Below are positions 17,249 through 26,593 of a stretch of DNA of 64,000 bases, piece after piece; the first letter of the stretch is position 1, and each line of letters opens with the position of its first letter. Made by a program: the position numbers and the translations under genes. The notes under the pieces were generated by a model. The model made no database searches, was not told the origin of the DNA, and saw only the letters and a list, made by a program, of their open reading frames with translations. Source of the stretch: Geothrix sp. (GTDB lineage Bacteria; Acidobacteriota; Holophagae; Holophagales; Holophagaceae); assembly GCA_030681515.1 (NCBI GenBank), contig JAUXSE010000017.1, positions 120,015-184,014 on the forward strand. Reading direction: 5' to 3'.

Positions 17249-19158
17249 CACCCCGCCTGGCTATGGTTGGCCGGGGTCCAGCCTCGTTCATTGAGCAGCT
17301 TCACGCCCTGGATGCGGGTGAGGCGGAAGGCCATCTCCTCCTGATGGAGGTGGCAGAAGGCCAGCAGGTGGTCCTCCTGGATGGTGCGGGGCGACACGCG
17401 CCGCAGCTGGGTGCGATGGGCCGCCGGGGGCAGGTAGGTGAGCTCCACCATGAGGGTGTGCCCCGCGGCGTACTCGAGGATGCGCTGCACCTCCTCGGCC
17501 AGTTGATCCTCGCCGCCCAGGTGCAGCATGGGGATGCGCCGTTGCACCTCCTGGTAGAGGGCGGGATCCTCGTCGTGAAGCCGCTGGAGCGCCGAGCGCA
17601 CCATCTGCTGGACGGGTTCCAGGTGATGGTTCATGCCCTTCTCGTCCACGAAGGCCAGGGCCGCGAGCGCCCACAGGTAGAGCTTTTCGTCGGAATCCAC
17701 GCTGAGCGCCAGGAACCGGCCTGGCTTGGGCATGAAGCCGGCCTGCTTGAGCAGGGCGTGGGCATTGCCGTCCCCGCGCACCTCGAGCACGGTGTCCGAA
17801 AGCGACCCCAGCTTGAGGGGCGCCAGCTCGGGGCGCAGCTTCAGCTCATCTGCGAGATGCGCCGTGCGGGCCCGCACGAGGCGCACGCCCTGGTGGACCT
17901 CCACCTCGCCCACGCGGCGGGAAAGATCCTCCAGCAGCTGGAGCAGGGGCTGGGGCAGGGTTTGGGTGGTGGCGCCGAGGCGCTGGCCCAATTCTTCGAG
18001 GGGCACGCCGGCGTCGAGGGCGCGGACCAGGGTGGCATGGCTCACGCGGAAGCTGCCCATGGCGTCGAGGGATTCGACATCTGCCAACTGGGCGAGCTGG
18101 AGCAGGCGGTGGGGATTCTGCAGCAGGGGCGTCAGCAGCTCCAGGGTGGGCTGCAGGATCATGGGCTGATCGAGTCCCAGGGGCTGCCAGTGCGCGGCGG
18201 TGGCCTTCAGATCGCGCAAAAGGTATTCGTGGGCCAGGGCCTCGCCGTGCTCGGTGAGCCGGAGGTGGGCGAAGCCCTCATCGGCCTGGACGATGCCCAT
18301 GCGGCCCAGGAAGGGGAGGAACACCGTGCGGGTGCGCTCCTCGTCCAGAGGATGCAGGGTCTTCAGGAAGGCCAGGAAGGGTTGGACGGCCAGGGCCTGC
18401 CCGCGGCGCTCCAGCAGGTGCTGCATGAGGAAGTGGCGATCCTCGGAAGGAGGCATGCCCCAGGCCTTCAGATCGTGTTCGAGCAGGCTGGCGAAGGCGC
18501 GCTCGGCGACCCAGCGGGGCGGATGGCTGGTCACGGCCGGCAGCAGCGTTTCCACGCGGCCATCGCGGTTCCACAGCAGGCCCAGGCGGTGCAGCAGGGT
18601 GAAGAGCAGGGTGGCGTCCTGCTCCTCCTGGAGCATGGCATTGCGCTGCATGAGCAGGCCCAGCTCCTTCTTGGCGGGCAGGCCGCCCTTGAGCACGCGC
18701 AGGCCGGCCACGCAGCGCACCAGGACGCTCGTGAGGGCCAGGGAGAACCGGTAGGGCTCGGCGGCCTTCAGCTTCACCTCCGTGGGGGTCTGGAAGCTCA
18801 GGGCGCCATCGTCGAAATCCTCCAGGGCATCGGCCACCCGTCCGGCCACGGCCCAGCTGGTCCCGGCCGGAAGGATCAGGCCCAGATCCCGGAGCACCTC
18901 GACCCCCTGGGTTTCGCGCGAAGCGCCCTCGCTGGCGAGGTGTTTCAGCGCCACCAGGGAACCGCTGTCCAGATCAGCGAGCGTGTCGGACAGCCGCTTG
19001 TGATCCTCCAGGTGGAAGACCATGGTCTTGAGCAGGCGCATCCGGCCTTCGGCCCCGTCATCCCAGTGGATGGGGATCGGCAGGCGGCGCCGCTCGCAGA
19101 TGGTCCGGAGCTGTTCATCCGAGCAGTTCGAGAGGAGCTGGAAGTGCGTGTGCGGCAT
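17248..19158 (-). CDS. helicase-associated protein with XPB/Ssl2-N-like and WYL-like domains
   Basis: 636 aa, MPHTHFQLLSN start at 19158. Residues about 1-300 are helical winged-helix-like units. Residues about 370-450 resemble the Helicase_C_3/XPB-Ssl2 N-terminal domain (MILQPTLELLTPLLQNPHRLLQLAQLADVES, then SFRVSHATLVRALDAG). The C-terminus is WYL-like (HTLMVELTYLPP, RRVSPRTIQEDHLLAFCHLH, FRLTRIQGVKLL). In actinobacteria this kind of protein lies next to the bacterial XPB helicase; here XPB is 7.4 kb away on the other strand. Probable partner or regulator of XPB. Confidence 0.7.
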   Translation of the reverse strand: MPHTHFQLLSNCSDEQLRTICERRRLPIPIHWDDGAEGRMRLLKTMVFHLEDHKRLSDTLADLDSGSLVALKHLASEGASRETQGVEVLRDLGLILPAGTSWAVAGRVADALEDFDDGALSFQTPTEVKLKAAEPYRFSLALTSVLVRCVAGLRVLKGGLPAKKELGLLMQRNAMLQEEQDATLLFTLLHRLGLLWNRDGRVETLLPAVTSHPPRWVAERAFASLLEHDLKAWGMPPSEDRHFLMQHLLERRGQALAVQPFLAFLKTLHPLDEERTRTVFLPFLGRMGIVQADEGFAHLRLTEHGEALAHEYLLRDLKATAAHWQPLGLDQPMILQPTLELLTPLLQNPHRLLQLAQLADVESLDAMGSFRVSHATLVRALDAGVPLEELGQRLGATTQTLPQPLLQLLEDLSRRVGEVEVHQGVRLVRARTAHLADELKLRPELAPLKLGSLSDTVLEVRGDGNAHALLKQAGFMPKPGRFLALSVDSDEKLYLWALAALAFVDEKGMNHHLEPVQQMVRSALQRLHDEDPALYQEVQRRIPMLHLGGEDQLAEEVQRILEYAAGHTLMVELTYLPPAAHRTQLRRVSPRTIQEDHLLAFCHLHQEEMAFRLTRIQGVKLLNERGWTPANHSQAG

Positions 19159-19275
19159 GGGCACCCGAATGCGTACGATCGTCCAGTGTCTCACGAAACA
19201 GCGATTCGCACACGCGCGAAAAGCGCCGGGCAGGGAGGGCACTTCATATCGACTCGCATTCAATCGTGAAAGATC

Positions 19276-19334
19276 CACCACGGAGGAACACACCATCTCC
19301 GTGGCACCTCCGTGGTCTTCGTGCCTCTGTGGTG
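19276..19334. repeat. CACGGAGG-type palindromic repeat (short copy)
   Basis: CACCACGGAGG at 19276-19286 is mirrored by CCTCCGTGGTC (19308-19318) and CCTCTGTGGTG (19324-19334). It uses the same words as the 280-bp element at 31837-32118. It lies between the start of the WYL gene and the end of the metzincin gene. Confidence 0.7.
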
Positions 19335-19385
19335 ATTTTCTAAATCCTTGATCGCAAGGTGGTACCAGTGGGCGGAGCGGAGACC

Positions 19386-22145
19386 TCAGTTCAAGGGCTC
19401 GATCCTGCTGGTGGGGCCGGTCACTCCATCGCTGAGCACCAGGTCGAACCGCTTGCCGGTGGCCGGGATGGTCTGACGACCGCCGGAGAGGATGGCGATG
19501 ACTTCGCCCGAATCCGCATCGCGGACCAGGGCTGCCGGATGCACCGTTGCGTCCCAGGTGAGCTGGAGCTTCTCCGGGGACGGCCGCTGGGCTTCGGGCA
19601 TCGCGGCGACGACCCGGGCGCCGGCGGTCGCCGACCGCAGGCTGGCCATCGTTTGGCCGCCCTTGACGACCTGGAGCCCGGCCAGGGAATCCAGCGTGGC
19701 CGCGTCCAGGGGCAGGGCCATGACGAAGTGGCGCTCATGGCCCTTCGGCCAGCAGCCCAGTTCCATCAACTCGACGGAGGTGGAGAAGAGGGAGGTGCCC
19801 TTCTGGTCCAGGCACTCCAGGGCGTATTCCCCTTGGGTGGGGAGATCCGAGGGCAGAGCCTTGGTCCGGAACGAAGGCAGCAGATCCACCGTGCCATCGC
19901 CGTGGACGATGCCCCGGACGATGAGGCATTCGCGAGGTGTAGCGGGGCTCTTCGGAAGGGGCGCAGCTTCGGCCCCGACCGTGATGAAGCCGCTGGGGGG
20001 GGCGCGGAAATCGAGGATCTTCTGGTAGACATAGTCGCTCACCCAGTTGGGCGTGCAGTAGCCCATGATGTCCTTGTAGGTGAGCGGGGACTTCAGCAGG
20101 TTCACGGTGCTGTCGTAGCCCCAGACACCGATGCCGCCATCGGTGTAGGGATAGGCGGGATCGGGTGAACCCGCGCCGCCGCAGGGGCTGTGGGCCCGGC
20201 CCATGTTGTGGCCCGTTTCATGGGCGAAGACTTCGGGGAAATTGCCGCCATCGGAATACCCCGTCTTGTCCCAGCCGAGGGCCGTGCGGTACTGGAAGGG
20301 GCTGGAGGAAGTGGACGGGACATATCCGAGGCCCGCCACGCCGGATGCATAGCCGACCTTGAGAGCCCCGTAGTAGTAGCGGTCGGAGGCCACGGTGACA
20401 TCGGCCAGGTGCTTGGTGGCCAAGTCGGTGAGGAGGTTGCCCCAGCCCGTGCCATCCGCACTGACGGAGGAAACGGATCCGGTAAAAGGGGCGCCCACGG
20501 CGACATCCACGCCGGCGATCGGGAACATCTTGGCGAGCCGGGCGGCCCAGCCGTCCTTGTTGAGCGTCGTGATATCCCCGGTGCCGCTGGAAAGCACAAC
20601 GGGGAAGATCGTGGCCTTGAACGCGGGAACGGTGGTGCCGAGGAACGTGGCCGTGGTGGTGTTGTTGGTTTCGTCAGCTTCGGCCACGGCGTTCGTGGGA
20701 TCCACTTCCGCCAGGACGCTGTAGCCGCTGCCGGTGGGCGTGGTGAGATCCGTGCCGGGAACCGTCAGGTTCCAACTGGCGGAAAGGGTGGATTCGTCCA
20801 CGGCCATGGGAACGCTGGTTCCCGGAGCGGCGAGGGTCTTCGGATAGCCAGGTACGGGGAGACCACTGTTCAGCAGCGTGACCCGGATCGCGGGTGCGGC
20901 CGTATTGATCTGGTTGGCCAGCACGAAGACCCGGATCAACCCATCCTTCCCGGCCACGATGGGCACGGTATTGCCCAGGGTCTGGGTGCTCTGGGTGAGC
21001 TGCACCTTGTCCACGTGGAGATCCAGCGTCGTGCTGGCGGCGTTCACGGTGAAGGCGCTGGTGGCCGTGCCGCCCGGCGTGGTGAAGACCAGGCTTCCGG
21101 AGGTGGCGCCCGGGGGGACCAGGAAGGTGATCTGGCTGACGGTCTGGGTGGCAAGCGTGAGGGGCTGGCCATTGAGCGTGACCGTGGTGCCCGGATAACC
21201 CAGGTAGGTACCGGCGATCACCACGGGGGTGCCCACGGGCCCCTGGGTGGGGTTGACGCCGGTGACCGTGGGAACCCCGTAGATCACCGGGAACGCCGAG
21301 CCGGAGACGCCCGTGCCCTGGGCGTTAGCGAGGCTGATGGGGGTGCTGCCCGTGGCGGCGGCGGGAACGAGGACACTGAGCCGGGTGCCGTCCGTCAGGG
21401 CATAGACGGTCGCGGAGGCCCCGCCGATGGTCACGCCCGTGAGCCCGAAGAAGTTGCCGCCGGTGATCTGGACGGTCGTTTCCCCGGCGATGCCGGAGGC
21501 GGGCGTGAAGCTGGTGATGAGCGGCTTGAGGTCGGAGGCGACCGGCACCACGATGTTGGCCACGACATCATCCAGCAGGAAGCTGGTGGCGTTCTGGGCA
21601 TCCTCCTGGCTCTTGAAGGACAGGCGCACGATCTGGCCCTTGTACGGGAGCAGATCCACCGAGTAGGCGGTGTAGTTGGAGGCGTTCAGATTGGACTTGG
21701 TAAGCAGGGTGGCCAGCACGGCATTGCTGGTATTGAGGGCCGAAACGGTGAAGGTATCCGTGGCGGTGGCGCCGGTCTCAGCCGTGAGGATCTTCACGTA
21801 GAAGGTGGCGGTGGCGGATTGGGCGGTGGCGGGGATGAAGACATCCTGGGCGATCTGATCCGAGGCCACGGCCCCGTAGCCGCCGACCCAGGCGAACAGG
21901 GTGCCGCTGTGGGGAACGAGGCTGGTGCTGCCGGTGGGCGTCCCCTGGATGATGCCCGTGTCCCCCTGCCAGATGACGGGCGTGGCCTGCTCGAAGCCCG
22001 TGTTCATGAGCACCTGGATGGGGGTGCCCACAATGGGAGGAGGAGGTGGTGGTGGTGGAGGGGGGGTGGATGTTCCACCGCCTCCGCAGGCGACCAGAGA
22101 AAGCAGTGCGAGGAACGAGAAGGAACGGATGGGCGGGAGGTGCAT
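19386..22145 (-). CDS. secreted metzincin-type metalloprotease lipoprotein
   Basis: 919 aa. ATG 22145 with AGGAG upstream. Lipoprotein signal with lipobox LVAC followed by GGGG and ten prolines. A beta-rich domain (about 60-200) follows, then two IPT/TIG-like repeats (about 205-375: LITSFTPASGIAGETTVQITG, VTGVNPTQGPVGTPVVIAG), a CARDB-like domain (about 380-500) and the protease. His642-Glu-x2-His-x2-Gly-x2-His652 (HETGHNMGRAH) is the metzincin zinc site, and DIMGYC downstream supplies the Met-turn. The C-terminal 200 residues are beta-rich and unassigned. Last gene of a three-gene operon. Confidence 0.85.
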   Translation of the reverse strand: MHLPPIRSFSFLALLSLVACGGGGTSTPPPPPPPPPPIVGTPIQVLMNTGFEQATPVIWQGDTGIIQGTPTGSTSLVPHSGTLFAWVGGYGAVASDQIAQDVFIPATAQSATATFYVKILTAETGATATDTFTVSALNTSNAVLATLLTKSNLNASNYTAYSVDLLPYKGQIVRLSFKSQEDAQNATSFLLDDVVANIVVPVASDLKPLITSFTPASGIAGETTVQITGGNFFGLTGVTIGGASATVYALTDGTRLSVLVPAAATGSTPISLANAQGTGVSGSAFPVIYGVPTVTGVNPTQGPVGTPVVIAGTYLGYPGTTVTLNGQPLTLATQTVSQITFLVPPGATSGSLVFTTPGGTATSAFTVNAASTTLDLHVDKVQLTQSTQTLGNTVPIVAGKDGLIRVFVLANQINTAAPAIRVTLLNSGLPVPGYPKTLAAPGTSVPMAVDESTLSASWNLTVPGTDLTTPTGSGYSVLAEVDPTNAVAEADETNNTTTATFLGTTVPAFKATIFPVVLSSGTGDITTLNKDGWAARLAKMFPIAGVDVAVGAPFTGSVSSVSADGTGWGNLLTDLATKHLADVTVASDRYYYGALKVGYASGVAGLGYVPSTSSSPFQYRTALGWDKTGYSDGGNFPEVFAHETGHNMGRAHSPCGGAGSPDPAYPYTDGGIGVWGYDSTVNLLKSPLTYKDIMGYCTPNWVSDYVYQKILDFRAPPSGFITVGAEAAPLPKSPATPRECLIVRGIVHGDGTVDLLPSFRTKALPSDLPTQGEYALECLDQKGTSLFSTSVELMELGCWPKGHERHFVMALPLDAATLDSLAGLQVVKGGQTMASLRSATAGARVVAAMPEAQRPSPEKLQLTWDATVHPAALVRDADSGEVIAILSGGRQTIPATGKRFDLVLSDGVTGPTSRIEPLN

Positions 22146-22192
22146 GGTGGCTCCTGACAATTCGATCCCCGGGCCAGGGCGTTTCGGCAACC

Positions 22193-22783
22193 TCATTGGG
22201 CGTTCAGGGCCCCCACAGTGACGGTGATGGCGGAAATGGCGCCCGTGCCATCAATGATCTGGCTCTTGGTGCTATCGGCGCTGAAGGTGATGGCGCCGAG
22301 GGGCTGGGAGGCCTTGAGGTCCAGGGCCACCCGCAGCAGCGGGGCGTTCAGGGCCACGGGGCTGCCGATCCCCTTCTGCGCGGCGGTGGCCTGGAGGACA
22401 TTGGCCGCGACCTTGGCCTTGAGAGCCTGGGGCGCCGTGCCGAGGTTGAAGGCCGTGCCGTTCTGGACGAAGGTGTTCGCGGCATCCGTGGACGCCACGT
22501 TGACCCAGGTGACCTTCAGGGTGTCCGCGCTGAAGGTGGCGCTGACGCCGCTGCCGGTGGTGGCCGCGGGGCCCACCAGGTCCAGGACCAGGTGCGTGGC
22601 CGTGGAGAGCGCCGCGTTCTTCTTCAGCAGGTAGGTGCCGGTGGTGGGATCCGTGTAGGCCAGGGTGGTGGCGGTGGGCGGTGGCGGCGGGGGTGGCGGC
22701 GTGCTGCCCCCTCCGCCGCAGGCGACGAGGGCGGCGAGGGCCAGGGCGGCGGACGCGGAGAGGAACTTGTTCATCGGGGTCAT
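22193..22783 (-). CDS. lipoprotein with possible cohesin-like domain
   Basis: 196 aa. ATG 22783 (MTPMNKFLSASAALALAALVAC) with GGAG upstream. Lipobox LVAC, GGGG, then eight prolines, as in the downstream metzincin. Residues 50-196 form one beta-sandwich-like domain (ATHLVLDLVGP, SGVSATFSADTLKVTWVNV, LLRVALDLKASQPLGAITFS). The pattern of a short N-terminal strand, a 'gvsatfsaDtLkV' segment and a final 'LLRVALDLKA' strand resembles cohesins, although identity looks low. The upstream gene, 11 bp away, ends in a dockerin, which supports the idea. Moderate confidence only. Confidence 0.6.
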   Translation of the reverse strand: MTPMNKFLSASAALALAALVACGGGGSTPPPPPPPPTATTLAYTDPTTGTYLLKKNAALSTATHLVLDLVGPAATTGSGVSATFSADTLKVTWVNVASTDAANTFVQNGTAFNLGTAPQALKAKVAANVLQATAAQKGIGSPVALNAPLLRVALDLKASQPLGAITFSADSTKSQIIDGTGAISAITVTVGALNAQ

Positions 22784-22794
22784 GGTCGTCTCCG

Positions 22795-25700
22795 TCACAG
22801 GCCGGCAAGGAGGAGGGTGAGATCGGCGTCGTTCACCGAGCCATCGCTGTTCAGATCGCACGTGAAGGCCGGGGATGCGGAAGTCACGCCCGTCGTGCCG
22901 TGGTACTTCGCGAAGAAGAGCAGGTCGCGAAGGTCCCCCACGCCGTTCCCGTCCAGATCAAACGAGGCAGCCACCAGGGGCTTCACCGTGAGAACGCCGC
23001 AATTGAAGGTGCCGACATCCACAGGGCCGAGATCCTGGATCCGAAGCTTCCAGGTACCGTTGGGCGACTTGCCGTTGAAGCGGTCCAGGAGCTGGTTGGG
23101 GATGTAGATTCCGGTGAGCGGAAGATTCGCAGATGTCTGGGTCTGGATGGAAGCTGTGCCCAGATCCGAGAAGGTCGTGTAGGTTCCGCAGGAGGTGCCG
23201 AAGGCCGCTGTGACCCCGGTGGTGCTCCCGATGTTGCCGCCATTGATGAGGCGGGCCAGGGATACGGTGCTGAGATCGGGCGCGACCAAGGTCACATCCA
23301 GATCGCCGACCCAGGTGTGGGTCAGGTAGAGGGCGAACTGGACCTCCCCGATGTTGCCGGTCAGGCCGGACACAGTGAAGGAGATTTCCACGGGGGTTCC
23401 CGGTGCCGTGGTGGTGGCATCCGGAATGGTGGTGACGGTGGTGCTGCTGACGGTCACCGCAGTGCCCAGTGCCTGGACGGTCAGCGTGGCCGGGTTGGAG
23501 GCCACCATGCCTGCTCGACCCGTGACATCGCAGGTGAAGACGGAACCGCTATCGCCCAGCGCGAGGGTGGGCGTGGTGTAGCTGGAGGCCGTGGCGCCGG
23601 AGATGGCCACGCCCCCCTTCTTCCACTGGTAGGTCAGGGTGCCGCTCCCAGAGGCCACCACGCTGAAGGTGGCCTTGTGGCCCACGGCGGCAGTGATGCT
23701 GGCGGGCTGGGTGGGGAAGGTGACGGGTACCGGGACGGCCACGGTGATGCTCGCTATGGCCTTCTGGGCTGGATCGGCGGTGTTGGTGGCAGTGACGGCG
23801 AAATCTCCGTTGGCGGAACCGGCGGTGAAGACGCCCCCCGTGGTGATGGTGCCGCCGGTGGCGGTGTAGATCACCGTGCCGCCCCCGTTCACCGTGCCGG
23901 TGAAGGTGGCGGTGTCGCCGGTGTAGAGGAAGGCCGAGGTGGGGGTGATGTTGACCGTGCCCGCGACAGGGGCGTTCGCCATCTCCCAGACGCCGCGGCC
24001 CCAGGTGGACACCCGGATGCTGGAGCTATCGGGAGCCACCCAGATGTCGGTGGCCCGGCCCTGGGGCAGGCCCGTGCCGAAGACGCTCCAGGAGGCGCCT
24101 CCATTGGTGGTGCGGTAGACACCCAACCAGGTGGCGGCATACACGGTGTTGCCGGTGCCATCGCCCGGATCCACGGCCAGTTTGGTCACGGGGACATCCG
24201 GCAGGCCCGTAGCCGCCGCCGTCCAGGTGCCGCCGCCGTTGGCGGATTTGGCGACGCGGACCGCCCCGGTGCCGGGGGCTTCCGAGCACACATAGAGCAG
24301 GCTGTTGTTGGCCCAGGCGATGTTGGCGTTGAACCCCTGCCAGCCGGTCACCAGGCCGGGGGTGGTGGGTTCAGCACCGAGGAACACTTCCGTCCATGCC
24401 CCACCCCCGTTGGCGGTCATGAGCAGGTAGCCGCCGGTTCCGGCAGCGGCGAGGTGCTGGAGATCCATGGGGCTCACGCCAACGCCGTGGCTCACGGCTC
24501 GGACGGTGCGACCGGCGGTGATGCCCCCGGTTCCAGCGGTTCCGATGGCGGTCCAGCCCGTGGCGTTGCTCTGGTAGATGACACCGGTCTTGCTGTAGGT
24601 GAAATAGACCTGGCCCGTGGGATCCGCGCCCTTGGGGGGAGTGACGATGGGCGTCACGAAGTTGTAGACCGAGGAACTGCCTGCGCTGGCCAGCCCGGTC
24701 GTGAAGCTGATCCAGTTGGTCTGGTCCACCACGGGGCTCACGGTCGAACGCCGGATGTAGTTATAGACATAGGAGCTCATGGACACGGCGCTGGCAGTGG
24801 TCACATCCTGGGCCCAGCCCACGCCGAAGCCATCGCCGCCTCGCACCTGATTGAAGGTGGAGGTGAGGCCGCTGCGGATGCGGGTGCCGTTGTCCTGTAA
24901 TCCGATGAGGGCGCTACCGGCCACGCCGGGGTTGGCGGCCAGGGCGTAGATGAGGTGGTTCACCAGGCCCTTGTTCTTGGTGTCATCCCAGGTGGTGCCA
25001 CCGTCGGTGCTGGTGAAGATGCCGCCATCGGTGCCGAAGTAGAGCCGGGGTGTACCCCCGAGGTTGGAGTAGGCGGCACAGTGGAAGTCCGCATGGATGT
25101 AGGGAAGGCCGTACTGGGCCAGCCAGTTGCTGGTGAGGGTCCAGGTCGAGCCGCCATTCACGGTCTTGGCGGAGCCCAGCTGCCCGCCCAGGTACACCGT
25201 GTTGCGGGCGGCATCCGAGGGATCCACCAGGATCATGTGGTTGTACCAGGGCTGACCATCCATCAGATCCATGGTGGGATTGTCGGCGTTGGCGTTCGTG
25301 GGGACCTTGCCGGTGATGGCCAGGGCTGTCCAGTTCAGCCCGCCATCCGTGGACCGGAAGAGGTCCAGCTGGGCCGCATCGCCCGTATTGGCCGCATAGG
25401 CATAGACCACCGAATCGCCGGGCAGGCCGATGCCCAGGGTGATGCGCCCGACGCCACCAAGGGCTGCCACGGAGACGGAAGCCCAGGTGGCCCCCTGGTC
25501 GGTGCTGCGGTAGAGGGCGCCGACGCCGGTGGTGGTTTCAGTGGCGGCCAGCCATCCGGCGCTGGTCTTTTCGAGGCTCCAGACCTTCAGGGTCGAGGGA
25601 ATGGATGCCACGGCAGCGTAGTTGGCGCCGGCATCCGAGGATCGGAAGAGGCCGGTGTTGGTTCCCGCGAGTACGATATCCGACCCGGCGGCATCCACCT

Positions 25701-26397
25701 TGATGTCGTAGATCTTGCTGGCGGTGCCCAGTTTGATGGACGAGGACCAGGTACCGCCGCCATTGGTGGACTTGACCATGAAGCCACCGATGCCCAGATC
25801 GAAGGGATCACCCGCACCCACATAGAGGGTGCTGGTGACGCCCCCGAAGGCGACGGAACCGGAGATGTTGCTCCCGATGAAATCCGTTAGTGGGGTCCAG
25901 GTCGGGGGATTGGAGAGGAAGTTCGTGGTCTTCCACAAACCACCGCCACTGGCGAGCACATAGACCGTGTTGCCAGTGGCATCAGCGGTGTCAGGCAGGA
26001 TCGTGCGCAGGCGACCGCTGTCCACCTTGTTGAGAACGATGCCGTTCTGGGTGAAGTCGGAAGTGGTGGGGCCAAGGCTTGTCCAACTGGTCCCGTTCAG
26101 GGCCACGGGCATTTCCGGCCCGCCGGGGGCGCGGAAGAGGGAGGGATATTTGACCCGTTCCTTTTCTGCTTCGCTCAGCAGATGCCGCGTGAAATCGGGG
26201 CCCAGGTCGCCGCCCATGCGCTCGCGGAACCATTCGAGGCGGCCCCAGGCCTCGTCAATCACCTTGGTGTCATCACCTCGGGTGAAGCGCTTGTAGTTGG
26301 CCTGATAGCGACCCTTGTAGGCATCGTCCTGAGCCTCCATCGGCAGGGCCAGGATGAGGGAAAGGACGGTGAGGAGGTGCGTCGTTCGGGGGCCCAT
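22795..26397 (-). CDS. large exported sortilin/BNR-repeat protein with P-domain and C-terminal dockerin
   Basis: 1200 aa. ATG 26397 with GGAG upstream and a signal peptide (LLTVLSLILALPMEAQ). Residues about 90-830 hold many BNR/sortilin-type repeats (STNGGGTWSSS, STDGGLNWTAL, TTNGGASWSVF), forming beta-propellers. Two Ig-like domains follow (about 840-985, including YQWKKGGVAISGATASSYTTP), then a proprotein-convertase-type P-domain (TWVGDLDVTLVAP, NGTWKLRIQDLGPVDVG). Residues 1146-1200 are a complete two-repeat type I dockerin (DLDGNGVGDLRD, DLNSDGSVNDAD). No protease domain is visible, so the P-domain is a module rather than part of a convertase. First gene of the operon. Confidence 0.85.
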   Translation of the reverse strand: MGPRTTHLLTVLSLILALPMEAQDDAYKGRYQANYKRFTRGDDTKVIDEAWGRLEWFRERMGGDLGPDFTRHLLSEAEKERVKYPSLFRAPGGPEMPVALNGTSWTSLGPTTSDFTQNGIVLNKVDSGRLRTILPDTADATGNTVYVLASGGGLWKTTNFLSNPPTWTPLTDFIGSNISGSVAFGGVTSTLYVGAGDPFDLGIGGFMVKSTNGGGTWSSSIKLGTASKIYDIKVDAAGSDIVLAGTNTGLFRSSDAGANYAAVASIPSTLKVWSLEKTSAGWLAATETTTGVGALYRSTDQGATWASVSVAALGGVGRITLGIGLPGDSVVYAYAANTGDAAQLDLFRSTDGGLNWTALAITGKVPTNANADNPTMDLMDGQPWYNHMILVDPSDAARNTVYLGGQLGSAKTVNGGSTWTLTSNWLAQYGLPYIHADFHCAAYSNLGGTPRLYFGTDGGIFTSTDGGTTWDDTKNKGLVNHLIYALAANPGVAGSALIGLQDNGTRIRSGLTSTFNQVRGGDGFGVGWAQDVTTASAVSMSSYVYNYIRRSTVSPVVDQTNWISFTTGLASAGSSSVYNFVTPIVTPPKGADPTGQVYFTYSKTGVIYQSNATGWTAIGTAGTGGITAGRTVRAVSHGVGVSPMDLQHLAAAGTGGYLLMTANGGGAWTEVFLGAEPTTPGLVTGWQGFNANIAWANNSLLYVCSEAPGTGAVRVAKSANGGGTWTAAATGLPDVPVTKLAVDPGDGTGNTVYAATWLGVYRTTNGGASWSVFGTGLPQGRATDIWVAPDSSSIRVSTWGRGVWEMANAPVAGTVNITPTSAFLYTGDTATFTGTVNGGGTVIYTATGGTITTGGVFTAGSANGDFAVTATNTADPAQKAIASITVAVPVPVTFPTQPASITAAVGHKATFSVVASGSGTLTYQWKKGGVAISGATASSYTTPTLALGDSGSVFTCDVTGRAGMVASNPATLTVQALGTAVTVSSTTVTTIPDATTTAPGTPVEISFTVSGLTGNIGEVQFALYLTHTWVGDLDVTLVAPDLSTVSLARLINGGNIGSTTGVTAAFGTSCGTYTTFSDLGTASIQTQTSANLPLTGIYIPNQLLDRFNGKSPNGTWKLRIQDLGPVDVGTFNCGVLTVKPLVAASFDLDGNGVGDLRDLLFFAKYHGTTGVTSASPAFTCDLNSDGSVNDADLTLLLAGL

Positions 26398-26593
26398 GGG
26401 TGCTCCAGGTGTTCCCTCGGGCCAGACGATGACCTGCGCATCCCGATGGGATCCCAAATATACGCTTCCGGGGGCCTTTGATTCCTCTGACTTTTCCTTA
26501 ATCGGCCCTGGATGAGGCCGGCGCATCGCTTCGCATCCGTTGACCCCTCCTTCCCACCGCTCTACGCTCAAAGGTTTGGGTCTGCCGCCAACC

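Noticed and set aside
23351..24900. plus-strand frames opposite the dockerin protein
   Set aside because: They mirror the Gly/Thr-rich repeats of the BNR protein and contain no domain; they are antisense shadows.
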